Shown here in pieces: positions 8,558 to 16,609 of a stretch of 64,000 nucleotides of DNA. The stretch's first letter is position 1. Each line of letters opens with the position of its first letter. Position numbers and translations under genes: made by a program. The notes below the pieces were generated by a model. It was not told the DNA's origin. It made no database searches and saw nothing but the letters and a program-made list of their open reading frames with translations. The stretch comes from an uncultured Lachnospiraceae bacterium (lineage in GTDB: Bacteria; Bacillota; Clostridia; Lachnospirales; Lachnospiraceae): positions 124,001 to 188,000 of the forward strand of contig CAJUBE010000002.1 in assembly GCA_910584725.1 (NCBI GenBank). Direction: 5' to 3'.

Positions 8558-9937
8558 TCACTCCGTCTCATCCTGCCCGCTTCTCCATAGCAGTCTGCCT
8601 TCACACACTTCCCTGACAAGCAGATACAGTGCGATATAAAACAGTGAAAACCCATAAATCATATAGCGCGACAGACACATAATGGTCATAGAAGTCGCGC
8701 ACACATTCGCCGCGATAAACAGTAACGCCGTCCCCATGACGACCGCCGCCTGAAACCGCCTTTTGACAAGCATCTGCCAAACCAAAAGACCCGCCGCCAG
8801 CACATACAGAAAAAGTGCGGCAAAATTGATCAGCGGATGCACCACCGCAATACTCCTGACAAACCCGTTGCGGCACAGCAGAATGTAATCGTACAGCCAT
8901 TGTCCGAAACATGCCGGCAGAAGTTTTTTGATCATCCTGCCCGCCATCTCATCGGACATACTGCTCTGCTCGTAGTAATCCACCTCGCCAAGCCCAAAAT
9001 AATAGGCCGACAGCTCCGCCTCCAAAATCTGGAATTTCAAAATATCATGATGCGCCTCCAGATAGGCCGCCCGCTCATCAAAAGTATCTCCGGCGTACAC
9101 ATGGTTCAGCCTCTGCTCCATCGCTTTGCCATAGAAATTGTCGAAAAAGGCCTGCTCCAAATCTCCTTCCTCGAAAACCTCTCTGTCCTCCTCATCGCAG
9201 GCATACATCACATTGGTCAGCGTGTTCACCTGCCCGTAGGTATTGCCCATAAAGTACCCGGTAACGCCGTAATTATACACATGCACCGTCAGATCCCGCA
9301 GAAGGAAAACAAAAATCACGGCTGACGCGCACAGGAGCAGCGCCCGATATCTTTTGTGTGCCAAAACACGAATTCCCAGAAGGAGCGCCCACAGAAGAAT
9401 CGTGGTCATCATCTGTCCTCTGGTCATGGACAGCAGATAGGCGAAAATAAGCGCAAATACCGCATCACGCCCCTTCCCCTCAAAAAGCATCCGCAAAAGA
9501 AAATATACGAATATGGTAAAAAGCGGAATGCACAGTCCTTCGCTCATTACCGAATTTTCCAAAAATATGCCAAGCGCCGACACATACCGCGTAATCAGAT
9601 GCGGCAGAAGCTGCAAAGCCACAAGCAGCAGCTCTTCCCACAGCCGGAGGGCAAAATGCTTCGTCAGGTACTCCGCAAGCAAGGTGATCCCCACAGCCGT
9701 GAGTATCCCCTGTCCGGCCATCGCCGCCGTCAGATACCCCTCGCCGCATACGGCTCGAAAAACCGCCAGATAAAGCGGATAAAGCGGCTCTCTGTGGATA
9801 TGCATCGTGATATATTGCTGGGAATCATTATAAACCCCGACTCCGCCGACTGCAAGCAGCCCCCCAAAAAAGATGAGGAGCCCTGCGAAAAGAAACAGAG
9901 CCCTTTTTTTATTTCTATTCAACCCTACAATCTCCAA
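8558..9937 (-). CDS. Polytopic membrane protein, GT-C-like, function unknown
   Basis: A 459-residue protein with about ten hydrophobic helices and one ~100-residue polar loop in the middle (near residues 235-345). Near the N-terminus GVYNDSQQYITMHIHREPLYPLYLAVF resembles the first periplasmic loop of GT-C glycosyltransferases, where acidic residues bind metal and a lipid-phosphate sugar. I do not recognise a named family. The start codon appears to be TTG, with AAGGA nine bases upstream, and it overlaps the end of the dehydrogenase gene by 13 bp, so translation is coupled. A polymerase or a lipid-linked sugar transferase role is possible; the call is uncertain. Confidence 0.6.
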   Translation of the reverse strand: MEIVGLNRNKKRALFLFAGLLIFFGGLLAVGGVGVYNDSQQYITMHIHREPLYPLYLAVFRAVCGEGYLTAAMAGQGILTAVGITLLAEYLTKHFALRLWEELLLVALQLLPHLITRYVSALGIFLENSVMSEGLCIPLFTIFVYFLLRMLFEGKGRDAVFALIFAYLLSMTRGQMMTTILLWALLLGIRVLAHKRYRALLLCASAVIFVFLLRDLTVHVYNYGVTGYFMGNTYGQVNTLTNVMYACDEEDREVFEEGDLEQAFFDNFYGKAMEQRLNHVYAGDTFDERAAYLEAHHDILKFQILEAELSAYYFGLGEVDYYEQSSMSDEMAGRMIKKLLPACFGQWLYDYILLCRNGFVRSIAVVHPLINFAALFLYVLAAGLLVWQMLVKRRFQAAVVMGTALLFIAANVCATSMTIMCLSRYMIYGFSLFYIALYLLVREVCEGRLLWRSGQDETE

Positions 9938-11241
9938 TACAGAAAATCCTTTGTCAGATATTCCTTGCGATCCAGTATCCCTTTCAGATCCATCAGCACC
10001 TTCTGCTTGTGCGCCGGGTTGTAGAAAGAAGAAATCTTCTCTCTGTCAAGGCTCAAGAACTGCTCGTGCGCCACCGCGATAATCAGGGCATCCACCTCGT
10101 GAATATCATCCATGGTTTTAAATTCAATCCCGTAGAGACGCTTCGCCTCCCCCGCATCGGCCGCCGGATCCACCACAATCGGTTCAATCCCGTACTCGCC
10201 CAGCTCCTTGTAAATATCGATCACCTTCGTGTTTCTCGTATCCGGGCAGTTCTCCTTGAAGGTAAAGCCCAGAATCGCCACTTTCGCGTGCTTGACGGGA
10301 ATATTCGCTCTGATCAGATCCTTCACCAGACTCTCCGCCACATATTTGCCCATATCGTCGTTGATCCGCCTGCCGGAGAGAATGATCTGGGAGTGATATC
10401 CCAGCTCCTCCGCCTTATACGTCAGATAATAGGGGTCAACGCCGATACAGTGACCGCCCACAAGACCCGGCATAAAGGGCAGGAAATTCCACTTCGTCCC
10501 CGCCGCCTCCAACACGGATTTGGTGTCGATCCCCATCTTGTGGAAAATGATAGAAAGCTCATTCATAAATGCAATATTGATATCTCTCTGGCTGTTTTCA
10601 ATCACCTTGGCCGCCTCCGCCACCTTGATGGATTCCGCGCGGTGAACACCCGCCTCCACCACCAGCTCATAGACCTTCGCTACGATGTCAAGCGTCTCCT
10701 CGTCCATACCCGACACGATTTTCGTGATCGTCTCCAGCCTATGTACCTTGTCGCCCGGATTGATACGCTCGGGAGAGTACCCGATCTTGAAGTCAACGCC
10801 ACACTTTAATCCTGACTCCTTCTCCAGAATCGGCACACAGATATCTTCCGTCACGCCGGGATACACCGTGGACTCAAACACAACGATGGAGCCTTTTGTC
10901 AGATTCTGTCCCAAAATGCGGCTTGCCCCCTCCACGGGAGAAAGATCCGGCGTGTGGTCGTCATTGACAGGCGTAGGCACCGCCACAATATGAAATTTCG
11001 CCTCTTTCAGTTTTGCGGGGTCGGCCGTGAAATCCACTTTCGTGTTTCGAATCACCTCGCCGCCCACCTCGTTTGTGGGATCAATCCCTTTCTTGTACAG
11101 GCCGATTTTTTCTTCGTTCAAGTCAAAACCAACCACTTTAATCTTTCTCGCAAAAGCCACCGCGATCGGCATACCCACATAACCAAGTCCCACCAGAGAA
11201 AGTTTTTCCTCACCGCTTACCAATTTTTCATATAAATCCAT
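9925..11241 (-). CDS. UDP-N-acetyl-hexosamine 6-dehydrogenase (WbpA/WbpO/TviB type)
   Basis: A 438-residue UDP-sugar dehydrogenase that oxidises C6 of UDP-GlcNAc or UDP-GalNAc with two NAD+ to the uronic acid. It shows GLGYVGMPIA (18-27) for NAD, VPTPV, FESTVYPG, IGYSPERINPGD and the catalytic Cys265 in GGHCIGVDPYY. The sequence is of the TviB/WbpA subgroup rather than UDP-glucose dehydrogenase. The ATG at 11241 has AAAGGAG seven bases upstream; an in-frame ATG at 11298 does not. With the epimerase at 7521-8498 it predicts UDP-GalNAcA as a precursor; which enzyme acts first cannot be told from the sequence. Confidence 0.92.
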   Translation of the reverse strand: MDLYEKLVSGEEKLSLVGLGYVGMPIAVAFARKIKVVGFDLNEEKIGLYKKGIDPTNEVGGEVIRNTKVDFTADPAKLKEAKFHIVAVPTPVNDDHTPDLSPVEGASRILGQNLTKGSIVVFESTVYPGVTEDICVPILEKESGLKCGVDFKIGYSPERINPGDKVHRLETITKIVSGMDEETLDIVAKVYELVVEAGVHRAESIKVAEAAKVIENSQRDINIAFMNELSIIFHKMGIDTKSVLEAAGTKWNFLPFMPGLVGGHCIGVDPYYLTYKAEELGYHSQIILSGRRINDDMGKYVAESLVKDLIRANIPVKHAKVAILGFTFKENCPDTRNTKVIDIYKELGEYGIEPIVVDPAADAGEAKRLYGIEFKTMDDIHEVDALIIAVAHEQFLSLDREKISSFYNPAHKQKVLMDLKGILDRKEYLTKDFLYWRL

Positions 11242-11334
11242 CTCATTTCTCCTTTTTCTGATTTCACTGCCATGCCCAATGAACGCCGCATGACTCAAAT
11301 AATCTCATAAAATCAAGCACTGACAAACCATGCT

Positions 11335-12423
11335 CTACTCCGAACCCAAAATCTGCCCGACCTCATCCATATAGGCCGCCGTCACAAACTTCCGGTCAAA
11401 TTCCCGCTCCATCTTCTCCCTGCCGCGGCGCCCCATGGCCGCCCGTTCTTCTGTGGAGAGTGCGAGAAATTTTTCCATGGCGTCTATCAGCTCCACGGGC
11501 TTTCCCGGCGTAAAGCCGAAGCCTGTCACGCCCTCCTCGAACGCTTCCTTACAGCCGCTGATATTCGAGGCAATCACCGGCCTGCCCGTGGCCGCGCCCT
11601 CAATCAACGCATTGGACATGCCCTCATGGAAGGATGCCACCACGATGGCATCAGCCGCCGCCAGATACTCATGCACCTGCGTGTGGAAGCCGATCTGCCG
11701 GATCACGCCCTCCTTCTCCAAATCATCCAGAAGCTCCTGATAATCCTCGTCACAGTAACCCATGATATCAAAAAATACCCGGTCGCTATGTAAGCGTCTC
11801 GCCGCCTCTATATATTCAAGGATACCCCGCTCCTTCATGACCCTGCCCACGAAAAGGAAATGGGTCTTGTCCCTCTCCGGGTAAGGCTCGTAAGTGTGCT
11901 TCTCCAGACTCACGCCTGAGCCCATGACCATTCTCGTTTTCTTCGCCGTGATGCCCATGCGCTGAAATATCCCTCTGTTCTCCTCGTTCTGGAAGAAAAC
12001 GCAGGCCGCCCGCTTCAAGCCCGCGCGGTACATCCCCACAATCAGCTTCAAAAGAAGGCCAGTCCTGTCAAAAGCGCCTCCCAGCCCCGTGATTGTGGCG
12101 ATATAGGGAATTTTCCTCATGCCCGCCGCAAATCCGCCGTAGATGTTGGGCTTGATCGTGTAGGTCGCCACCAGCGAAGGGCGCAGGTCTTTCATTATTT
12201 TACCGTAAGCGCGGTATAACTTCAAGTCCTCCAGCGGATTGATGCCTCTGCGGTTGATGGGCGTTTTAACGATATGGCAGCCCATATCCACAAGCTCCTG
12301 CTCCTTCACGTCGTCAGGCATACTCACCCACACCTCATATTCCGCACAGAGCGCCTCCACAAATTCCCCCCGGAAATCACAGAGACCGCCGGAGGAGTTA
12401 ATTAAAATCAGTACTTTTTTCAC
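11335..12423 (-). CDS. Glycosyltransferase family 4 (CapM/PglA-like)
   Basis: A 362-residue GT4 with the early N-terminal element SSGGLCDFRGEFVEAL, the ATYTIKPNIYGGFAAG and ITGLGGAF segments typical of CapM/PglA-like enzymes, and donor motif FHEGMSNALIEGAATGRP. Such enzymes often add the second sugar to the undecaprenyl-diphospho-sugar made by a PglC-type transferase, which fits its place early in the operon. The start is GTG and overlaps the ATP-grasp stop (GTGA). The likely sugar is an N-acetylhexosamine, by analogy only. Confidence 0.85.
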   Translation of the reverse strand: MKKVLILINSSGGLCDFRGEFVEALCAEYEVWVSMPDDVKEQELVDMGCHIVKTPINRRGINPLEDLKLYRAYGKIMKDLRPSLVATYTIKPNIYGGFAAGMRKIPYIATITGLGGAFDRTGLLLKLIVGMYRAGLKRAACVFFQNEENRGIFQRMGITAKKTRMVMGSGVSLEKHTYEPYPERDKTHFLFVGRVMKERGILEYIEAARRLHSDRVFFDIMGYCDEDYQELLDDLEKEGVIRQIGFHTQVHEYLAAADAIVVASFHEGMSNALIEGAATGRPVIASNISGCKEAFEEGVTGFGFTPGKPVELIDAMEKFLALSTEERAAMGRRGREKMEREFDRKFVTAAYMDEVGQILGSE

Positions 12424-13403
12424 GGCACAATTTCCTCCCCCGCCATATCCCGTATCATCACCTCATTGAACTTCATCATGCAGACCCCTTCCCGGTACGC
12501 GCCGATTTGCACCTCGTTCTCCTGCCCGGACAGGTTTCTCACCACCGCGGCCGCCATGTTCACGCCGCAGCTGTAAGCGTGAGGATATCCGCCGCCGAAG
12601 CGGGGATTTACCTCGGAAATATAATAAACGCCGTCAATCTCAAAGATGTCAATGTCAATCATGCCGCGGAAGCCGCAATTTTCCGAAAAATCGCGAATCA
12701 GTGAAAATAGTTTTTCATCTTTAAAAGACACGGACTTATCGGTCTCACCCGCCCGCATCTTAATCTTTTTCTTCACAAAAATATCCGTGCATTTTCCGGA
12801 GAGCATGTCCACATACACATCCGCTCCATATTCCTGTCCGTCCATATACTCCTGAATCATCAGATCGTCATAGAGATCACAAAGTACTTCAACCTCTTTT
12901 TGGCTCCCAACCTTATTGATATGAATACTGGCGCTGCCACGCACCGGCTTCACAAAGACAGGATAGGAAATCTCCCCGGCCTCTTCAGCCCGGTAAAAGG
13001 ACTCCTTGTCCGCATAGCACTTCGCCGTCGGTATCTGCATTTTTTGAAGCAGTTCAAACATCCGGTACTTGTCGAAGCATGTCTCCACCAGCTCATAATC
13101 CGAAACAATGGGCGTCGTCCCCACCGCCAGAAACCGCTCCCGCTCCTTTGCCAGAAGAGACAGCTCGGGATCAATCAGTGAGAAAACACCTATTATTTTT
13201 TCTTTCACACAGATATCCAGTATCACATCCAAATATCCCGGCTCCGTAATTCTTGGCACAAGATAAAAAGCATCCGCCTCGTACACCGCGGGCGCCAGAT
13301 TGGAGCAGTCCGTCGCGACCACCCTGCCCTTTCCCGCAAGCTCTTTCTTAAAATACTGCACCACTTTGTCGCGGGTGCCCGCGCTCAAAATCAAGATATT
13401 CAT
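12420..13403 (-). CDS. ATP-grasp ligase (carbamoyl-phosphate-synthase-like)
   Basis: A 327-residue ATP-grasp enzyme of the PylC / CarB-like branch: a pre-ATP-grasp Rossmann half (ILILSAGTRDKVVQYFKKEL), then FVKPVRGSASIHI for ATP and the metal-binding end IDIDIFEIDGVYYISEVNPRFGGGYP. Such enzymes form amide bonds through an acyl-phosphate. I start at the ATG at 13403, preceded by GAGGAAAAGG; an ATG at 13436 begins right after the previous stop and lacks a ribosome site. It is flanked by the PLP enzyme and a GT. In a locus with a UDP-uronic acid, ligation of an amino acid to the carboxyl of the sugar is an attractive but untested idea. Confidence 0.82.
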   Translation of the reverse strand: MNILILSAGTRDKVVQYFKKELAGKGRVVATDCSNLAPAVYEADAFYLVPRITEPGYLDVILDICVKEKIIGVFSLIDPELSLLAKERERFLAVGTTPIVSDYELVETCFDKYRMFELLQKMQIPTAKCYADKESFYRAEEAGEISYPVFVKPVRGSASIHINKVGSQKEVEVLCDLYDDLMIQEYMDGQEYGADVYVDMLSGKCTDIFVKKKIKMRAGETDKSVSFKDEKLFSLIRDFSENCGFRGMIDIDIFEIDGVYYISEVNPRFGGGYPHAYSCGVNMAAAVVRNLSGQENEVQIGAYREGVCMMKFNEVMIRDMAGEEIVP

Positions 13404-13441
13404 GTCAGCCTTTTCCTCATCGAACCATTTGCTCATACGGA

Positions 13442-14428
13442 TTATCGCTCTCTCCGATCTAAAAAATCAAAATACAGGGGCGTCCCGCCCGTATGGACAA
13501 ACAGGATCTTCTTCCCCTGCAGCCCATGGGCTTCCACATACCGCCTCATCCCATGGAACGCTTTCCCCACATAAGTCGTATCCATCGGTATGCCATCTTT
13601 TTTCATGACTTCCTCTATCGTCTCCGCCACCTCCGGCGTATACTTTCCGTAACCGCCCATACAGTATTCATCTGTAAAGATCAGTTCTTCGTCCCGGTAA
13701 ATTTCGTCATAGCGCGCGCCCAGATAGTCTTCCATACTCTGTCTAACCACTTCCCTGCCGCGCTCCTCATTCCTCGCAATGCTGATGCCGACAATCTTTG
13801 ATCCGCCGTCATACTTCCTGCTCTCTCTTCTCTCCGCGTCCAGAAGCAGTTTCCCGCAGACAAACCCTGCCTGCGTCGTCCCCGTTCCGGATGCATGGAA
13901 GATATAATCAAAATACAGGCCCTTCTCCTCCTCCCAGGCCGCAATTTCGCGGTAAGTATCCACGCAGGCACTGGTTCCCGGATTGCCGTGCCCTCCGCCC
14001 ATAATAAAATATGGATTACGTCCCTCCCGCCTGAACGTCTCCATGCGGCGGTCAATCGTCCCCGCCACTTCCGTCACGGGACAGGTCTCAACCGTCGCGC
14101 CGAAATCCTCAACCAATCTTGTATTGTACAATCTCTCCCTGTTCTCCTCCGGGGAGATAATATGGCAGGCAATTCCCATGGATGCCGCCATATTTGCGAT
14201 GATCCGGCAATGATTGGAGCTGTTGCTGCCATAGGTCATCACTATGTCCGCCCCGCACGCCTGGATTTCCTTATAAAACGCCGCCGCCTTGCGGGCTTTA
14301 TTGCCCCCAAAACTGAACGGAATCATATCCTCTCTCTTGATATAATACTCATTTTCCCCATAATCGCCCGACATTTTCACAATCGGCGTAGGGCTGATTC
14401 CCCGCTCAAATAATGTAATCTGTCTCAT
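13442..14428 (-). CDS. PLP-dependent ACC deaminase / D-cysteine desulfhydrase family protein
   Basis: A 328-residue fold-type II PLP enzyme. It has KREDMIPFSFGGNKARK (31-47) with the PLP lysine at about 44, TYGSNSSNHCR for the phosphate, and the glycine-rich FHASGTGTTQAG. The family includes D-cysteine desulfhydrases, ACC deaminases and amino acid beta-eliminating or racemising enzymes. A free-standing catabolic role is possible, but being second in the glycan operon, next to an ATP-grasp ligase, suggests it makes or processes an amino acid used for glycan decoration. The start at 14428 has a G-rich ribosome site four bases away. The exact reaction cannot be assigned. Confidence 0.8.
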   Translation of the reverse strand: MRQITLFERGISPTPIVKMSGDYGENEYYIKREDMIPFSFGGNKARKAAAFYKEIQACGADIVMTYGSNSSNHCRIIANMAASMGIACHIISPEENRERLYNTRLVEDFGATVETCPVTEVAGTIDRRMETFRREGRNPYFIMGGGHGNPGTSACVDTYREIAAWEEEKGLYFDYIFHASGTGTTQAGFVCGKLLLDAERRESRKYDGGSKIVGISIARNEERGREVVRQSMEDYLGARYDEIYRDEELIFTDEYCMGGYGKYTPEVAETIEEVMKKDGIPMDTTYVGKAFHGMRRYVEAHGLQGKKILFVHTGGTPLYFDFLDRRER

Positions 14429-14450
14429 GATCCCCCCTATGAAATCCAAC

Positions 14451-14552
14451 GGAGAATGCCGCACTTCGCGCATTCTCCTACGTGAGAAAAGTCAGCTTTG
14501 CTGACTTTGCGATACAGCCTCTGCTGTGAGCGGTTAGAAATTCTTCTCACGT
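14451..14552. repeat. Three-hairpin intergenic repeat, copy 2, overlapping a gene end
   Basis: Hairpin A is GGAGAATG/CATTCTCC (14451-14478). Hairpin B runs from ACGTGAGAA (14480) to TTCTCACGT (14552) and contains an extra stem AAAGTCAGC/GCTGACTTT. The right arm lies inside the next gene: it supplies the last codons and the TAA (14534-14536) of the phosphoglycosyl transferase. Hairpin C is absent. This copy is more degenerate than the others. Confidence 0.75.
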
Positions 14553-15163
14553 TGCGCTCTGCGGTACACGTCAAAATCCGCCACCGTCTGCTCGGCGCCG
14601 GAAAGCGTACCGGAACGTTTTAACACCTTTCCCACCGTCATACCGATAATTTTCAGGTCGAGTCCCAAGCTTATATGGTTTACATAATCTAAATCGTATC
14701 GAAACCGGTCTTCCCAGCCCAGCGCATTTCGCCCATTTACCTGCGCAAGTCCGGTCAACCCCGGTCTCACATCATGGCGATGGCGTTCTTCCTCCGTATA
14801 ATAGGGCAGATAGCGCACCAAAAGCGGTCTCGGGCCGATCAGGCTCATATCGCCCTTTAAAATATTGAACAGCTCCGGCAGCTCGTCCAGGCTGGTGGAA
14901 CGCAAAAGCTTCCCGAATCTTGTAAGCCTCACTTCATCCGGCAGCAGATTTCCGTCCGCATCCTTCTCATCCGTCATGGAACGGAACTTATACAGTTTAA
15001 AAATTTTCTCATGCCTGCCCGGGCGCTCCTGATGAAACAAAACGGGACTCCCCAGCTTCACCCGCACCAAAACCGCCAGAACGGCCAGTACGGGGCTGAG
15101 TACGACAATACCGCACAGGGACAGCAGAAAATCCAGACATCTTTTGAAGCATTTCTTATACAT
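14534..15163 (-). CDS. PglC-like monotopic phosphoglycosyl transferase
   Basis: A 209-residue enzyme that moves a sugar-1-phosphate from a UDP-sugar to undecaprenyl phosphate, starting the glycan. It has one hydrophobic re-entrant helix (about 10-34) after a basic start, KLYKFRSMT, the catalytic dyad Asp93-Glu94 in STSLDELPEL (the same numbering as Campylobacter PglC), IGPRPLL and RPGLTGLAQVNGRN. Its minimal size, without the WbaP-type N-terminal half, fits the PglC/EpsL group, many of which prefer di-N-acetylbacillosamine-like sugars. It is the first gene after the promoter at 15.3 kb, with AGAGGA upstream. The last codons lie in a hairpin repeat. Confidence 0.93.
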   Translation of the reverse strand: MYKKCFKRCLDFLLSLCGIVVLSPVLAVLAVLVRVKLGSPVLFHQERPGRHEKIFKLYKFRSMTDEKDADGNLLPDEVRLTRFGKLLRSTSLDELPELFNILKGDMSLIGPRPLLVRYLPYYTEEERHRHDVRPGLTGLAQVNGRNALGWEDRFRYDLDYVNHISLGLDLKIIGMTVGKVLKRSGTLSGAEQTVADFDVYRRAQREKNF

Positions 15164-15250
15164 ATATTGTTCCTCTCTGCGGATATTTTATCATCCTCAG
15201 AAGCTGTAATCTATGGCAACACCAACAAAAATTGCGTAGCGATTCTTGCA

Positions 15251-15272
15251 CCGCAAGCTGCTGAGCTTGCGG
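15251..15272 (-). promoter_or_regulatory. 5'-terminal mRNA hairpin of the phosphoglycosyl-transferase operon
   Basis: A perfect 9-bp inverted repeat, CCGCAAGCT / AGCTTGCGG with a CAGC loop, lies just downstream of the predicted -10 box, so the transcript would begin at or in this hairpin. No U-run follows directly, so it is not a simple terminator; it may protect the 5' end of a long mRNA. Confidence 0.5.
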
Positions 15273-15274
15273 TT

Positions 15275-15303
15275 ATTATAGCATATATAAAATAAATTGT
15301 CTC
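15275..15303 (-). promoter_or_regulatory. Sigma-A-type promoter for the 15.2-0.8 kb operon
   Basis: On the - strand, GAGACA (15298-15303), a 17-bp spacer and a consensus TATAAT (15275-15280) lie about 110 bp before the phosphoglycosyl transferase start. No other convincing promoter was seen before the following eleven genes, which are close or overlapping. Confidence 0.6.
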
Positions 15304-15347
15304 CCCGCTCCCATGAAATTATCATTACAATTCACACTAACCGCCGT

Positions 15348-15474
15348 GATTCCGCATAGCGGAATCTCAAATCTATGCGGAGAATGCCGTATTTCAGGCA
15401 TTCTCCTGCGTGAAACTTAGTGCTTCTTGGCGTCCCGTCCTATGGCGGGACGTCTTTAGAAGCACTTTTCACGC
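15348..15474. repeat. Three-hairpin intergenic repeat, copy 3
   Basis: All three hairpins are present: C, GATTCCGC/GCGGAATC (15348-15366); A, GGAGAATGCC/GGCATTCTCC (15379-15406); B (15408-15474) with arms GCGTGAAA/TTTCACGC, AGTGCTTCT/AGAAGCACT and inner GGCGTCCCG/CGGGACGTC. Hairpin B is nearly identical to copy 1 at 4 kb. It stands head to tail with copy 4. The 643-bp gene-free stretch 15164-15806 consists of the operon leader, these two copies and the promoter and leader of the next gene. Confidence 0.88.
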
Positions 15475-15484
15475 TAACCTCCAT

Positions 15485-15611
15485 GATTCCGCTCTGCGGA
15501 ATCACAAATCTGTGCGGAGAATGCCCGTGTTTTGGGCATTCTCCTGTGTGAGACATAGTACTTCTTCGCGAAGCAGCCTTTGCTGCGAGTGATTAGAAGT
15601 ACTTCTCACAC
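15485..15611. repeat. Three-hairpin intergenic repeat, copy 4
   Basis: Tandem to copy 3, same order: C (15485-15503), A with an 11-bp stem GGAGAATGCCC/GGGCATTCTCC (15516-15544), B (15546-15611) with GTGTGAG/CTCACAC, AGTACTTCT/AGAAGTACT and inner GCAGC/GCTGC. Paired changes between copies 3 and 4 (AGTGCTTCT/AGAAGCACT versus AGTACTTCT/AGAAGTACT; GCGTGA/TCACGC versus GTGTGA/TCACAC) keep base pairing, which points to selection on, or copying of, the folded form. Confidence 0.88.
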
Positions 15612-15636
15612 TATGTCACATTTTCCCAAAATCACA

Positions 15637-15665
15637 TTGCTTTACATGCGTATAGGCTGTATAAT
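15637..15665 (+). promoter_or_regulatory. Sigma-A-type promoter for the phosphoribosyltransferase-like gene
   Basis: TTGCTT (15637-15642), a 17-bp spacer and TATAAT (15660-15665). The predicted start of transcription is near 15672, giving a leader of about 135 nt. Confidence 0.7.
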
Positions 15666-15699
15666 ATTTACAACAACATGATAATTCCTTAAGGGAAAA

Positions 15700-15736
15700 G
15701 ATTGAAAAATCACACTGATGTGCTGATTTTTCAATC
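15700..15736 (+). promoter_or_regulatory. Long 5'UTR hairpin upstream of the phosphoribosyltransferase-like gene
   Basis: A perfect 13-bp inverted repeat GATTGAAAAATCA / TGATTTTTCAATC with an 11-nt loop lies in the leader, about 70 nt before the start codon. No U-run follows, so attenuation would have to be by translation or protein binding. No known riboswitch consensus was recognised. Confidence 0.55.
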
Positions 15737-15806
15737 TGCATAAAGCGCTTCGGAATAGAGGAAATTGTGCAAAAAAATAATTGTATCGTGACAAGGAGGT
15801 ATACAC

Positions 15807-16448
15807 ATGAAAGAACTGATTAAGATTCACTCCAAAAGCCATCCCAATATCGAATTAAAGGCAATCCACGGACATTTTGTAACCCCCAGCTCCCATATCA
15901 ATTACTTTTTGGATATGACCACGATGAAAACCAGACTGAGCGAAGCGTCTACCGCTGCCAAAGAATTGAGCAGACAGATCATGCTCTCTACCGTGGTAGA
16001 TACCATCGTCTGTATAGACGGCTGCGAGATCATTGGCGCCTTTCTGGCAGAAGAACTGACAAGAGCCGGCGTCTATTCCCGCAATGCGCACCAGACAATC
16101 TATATCGTGACTCCCGAATACTCCACATCCGGACAGATGTTGTTCCGCGATAACTATCTGCCGATGATTAAGGGCAAAAATGTACTGCTCCTTCTTGCAA
16201 GCGCCACAACGGGACGTACCGTCACCAAAGCGGTACAGACATTGACCTATTATGGCGCGACCATCAGCAGCGTAAGCGCGATTTTCAGTGCCGCCAATAC
16301 TGTGGCAGGCATTCCGGTAAATGCACTATTCACCACCTCGGATATTCCTGAATACAAGACCTACAGCTCGGAAGAATGCGCATTATGTAAGGAACAGCAG
16401 CCTATTGACGCTTTCGCGAACGCGTATGGGTATTCTGCGATACAGTAA
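15807..16448 (+). CDS. Orotate-phosphoribosyltransferase-like protein with degenerate PRPP loop
   Basis: A 213-residue protein of the type I phosphoribosyltransferase fold. The region where active enzymes have an acidic pair before the TTG loop (VDDxxTTGxT) reads LLLASATTGRT, so both PRPP/metal-binding acidic residues are replaced. The C-terminus has a CxxC (ECALCKEQ). PyrE-like proteins of this kind occur in Clostridia, and a regulatory or altered-substrate role is possible. AAGGAGG lies seven bases before the ATG. It is monocistronic, with its own promoter, a leader hairpin and a terminator, and is the only complete + strand gene in the window. It is probably unrelated to the glycan genes around it. 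Confidence 0.75.
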   Translation: MKELIKIHSKSHPNIELKAIHGHFVTPSSHINYFLDMTTMKTRLSEASTAAKELSRQIMLSTVVDTIVCIDGCEIIGAFLAEELTRAGVYSRNAHQTIYIVTPEYSTSGQMLFRDNYLPMIKGKNVLLLLASATTGRTVTKAVQTLTYYGATISSVSAIFSAANTVAGIPVNALFTTSDIPEYKTYSSEECALCKEQQPIDAFANAYGYSAIQ

Positions 16449-16468
16449 AAAGTGAAAAATATTTCCCG

Positions 16469-16498
16469 GCGTCCCGCCACAAGACGGGGCGCTTTTTT
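16469..16498 (+). terminator. Rho-independent terminator
   Basis: GCGTCCCG / CGGGGCGC hairpin (8 bp including one G-T pair, 8-nt loop) followed by six T, 20 bp after the stop of the phosphoribosyltransferase-like gene. Confidence 0.85.
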
Positions 16499-16609
16499 CC
16501 TACGTTTCACCCCGCTCCTCCGGATAATACTTAAAATAATTCCTGTCTGCACTACTATCCGTATTACCTATCTGACATCCTTATACAGCGCATAATAATC
16601 CGCCTTGTC

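Noticed and set aside
15616..15842. Small - strand open frame in the leader of the phosphoribosyltransferase-like gene
   Set aside because: It overlaps a convincing + strand promoter, hairpin and gene start, and has no ribosome site or domain.
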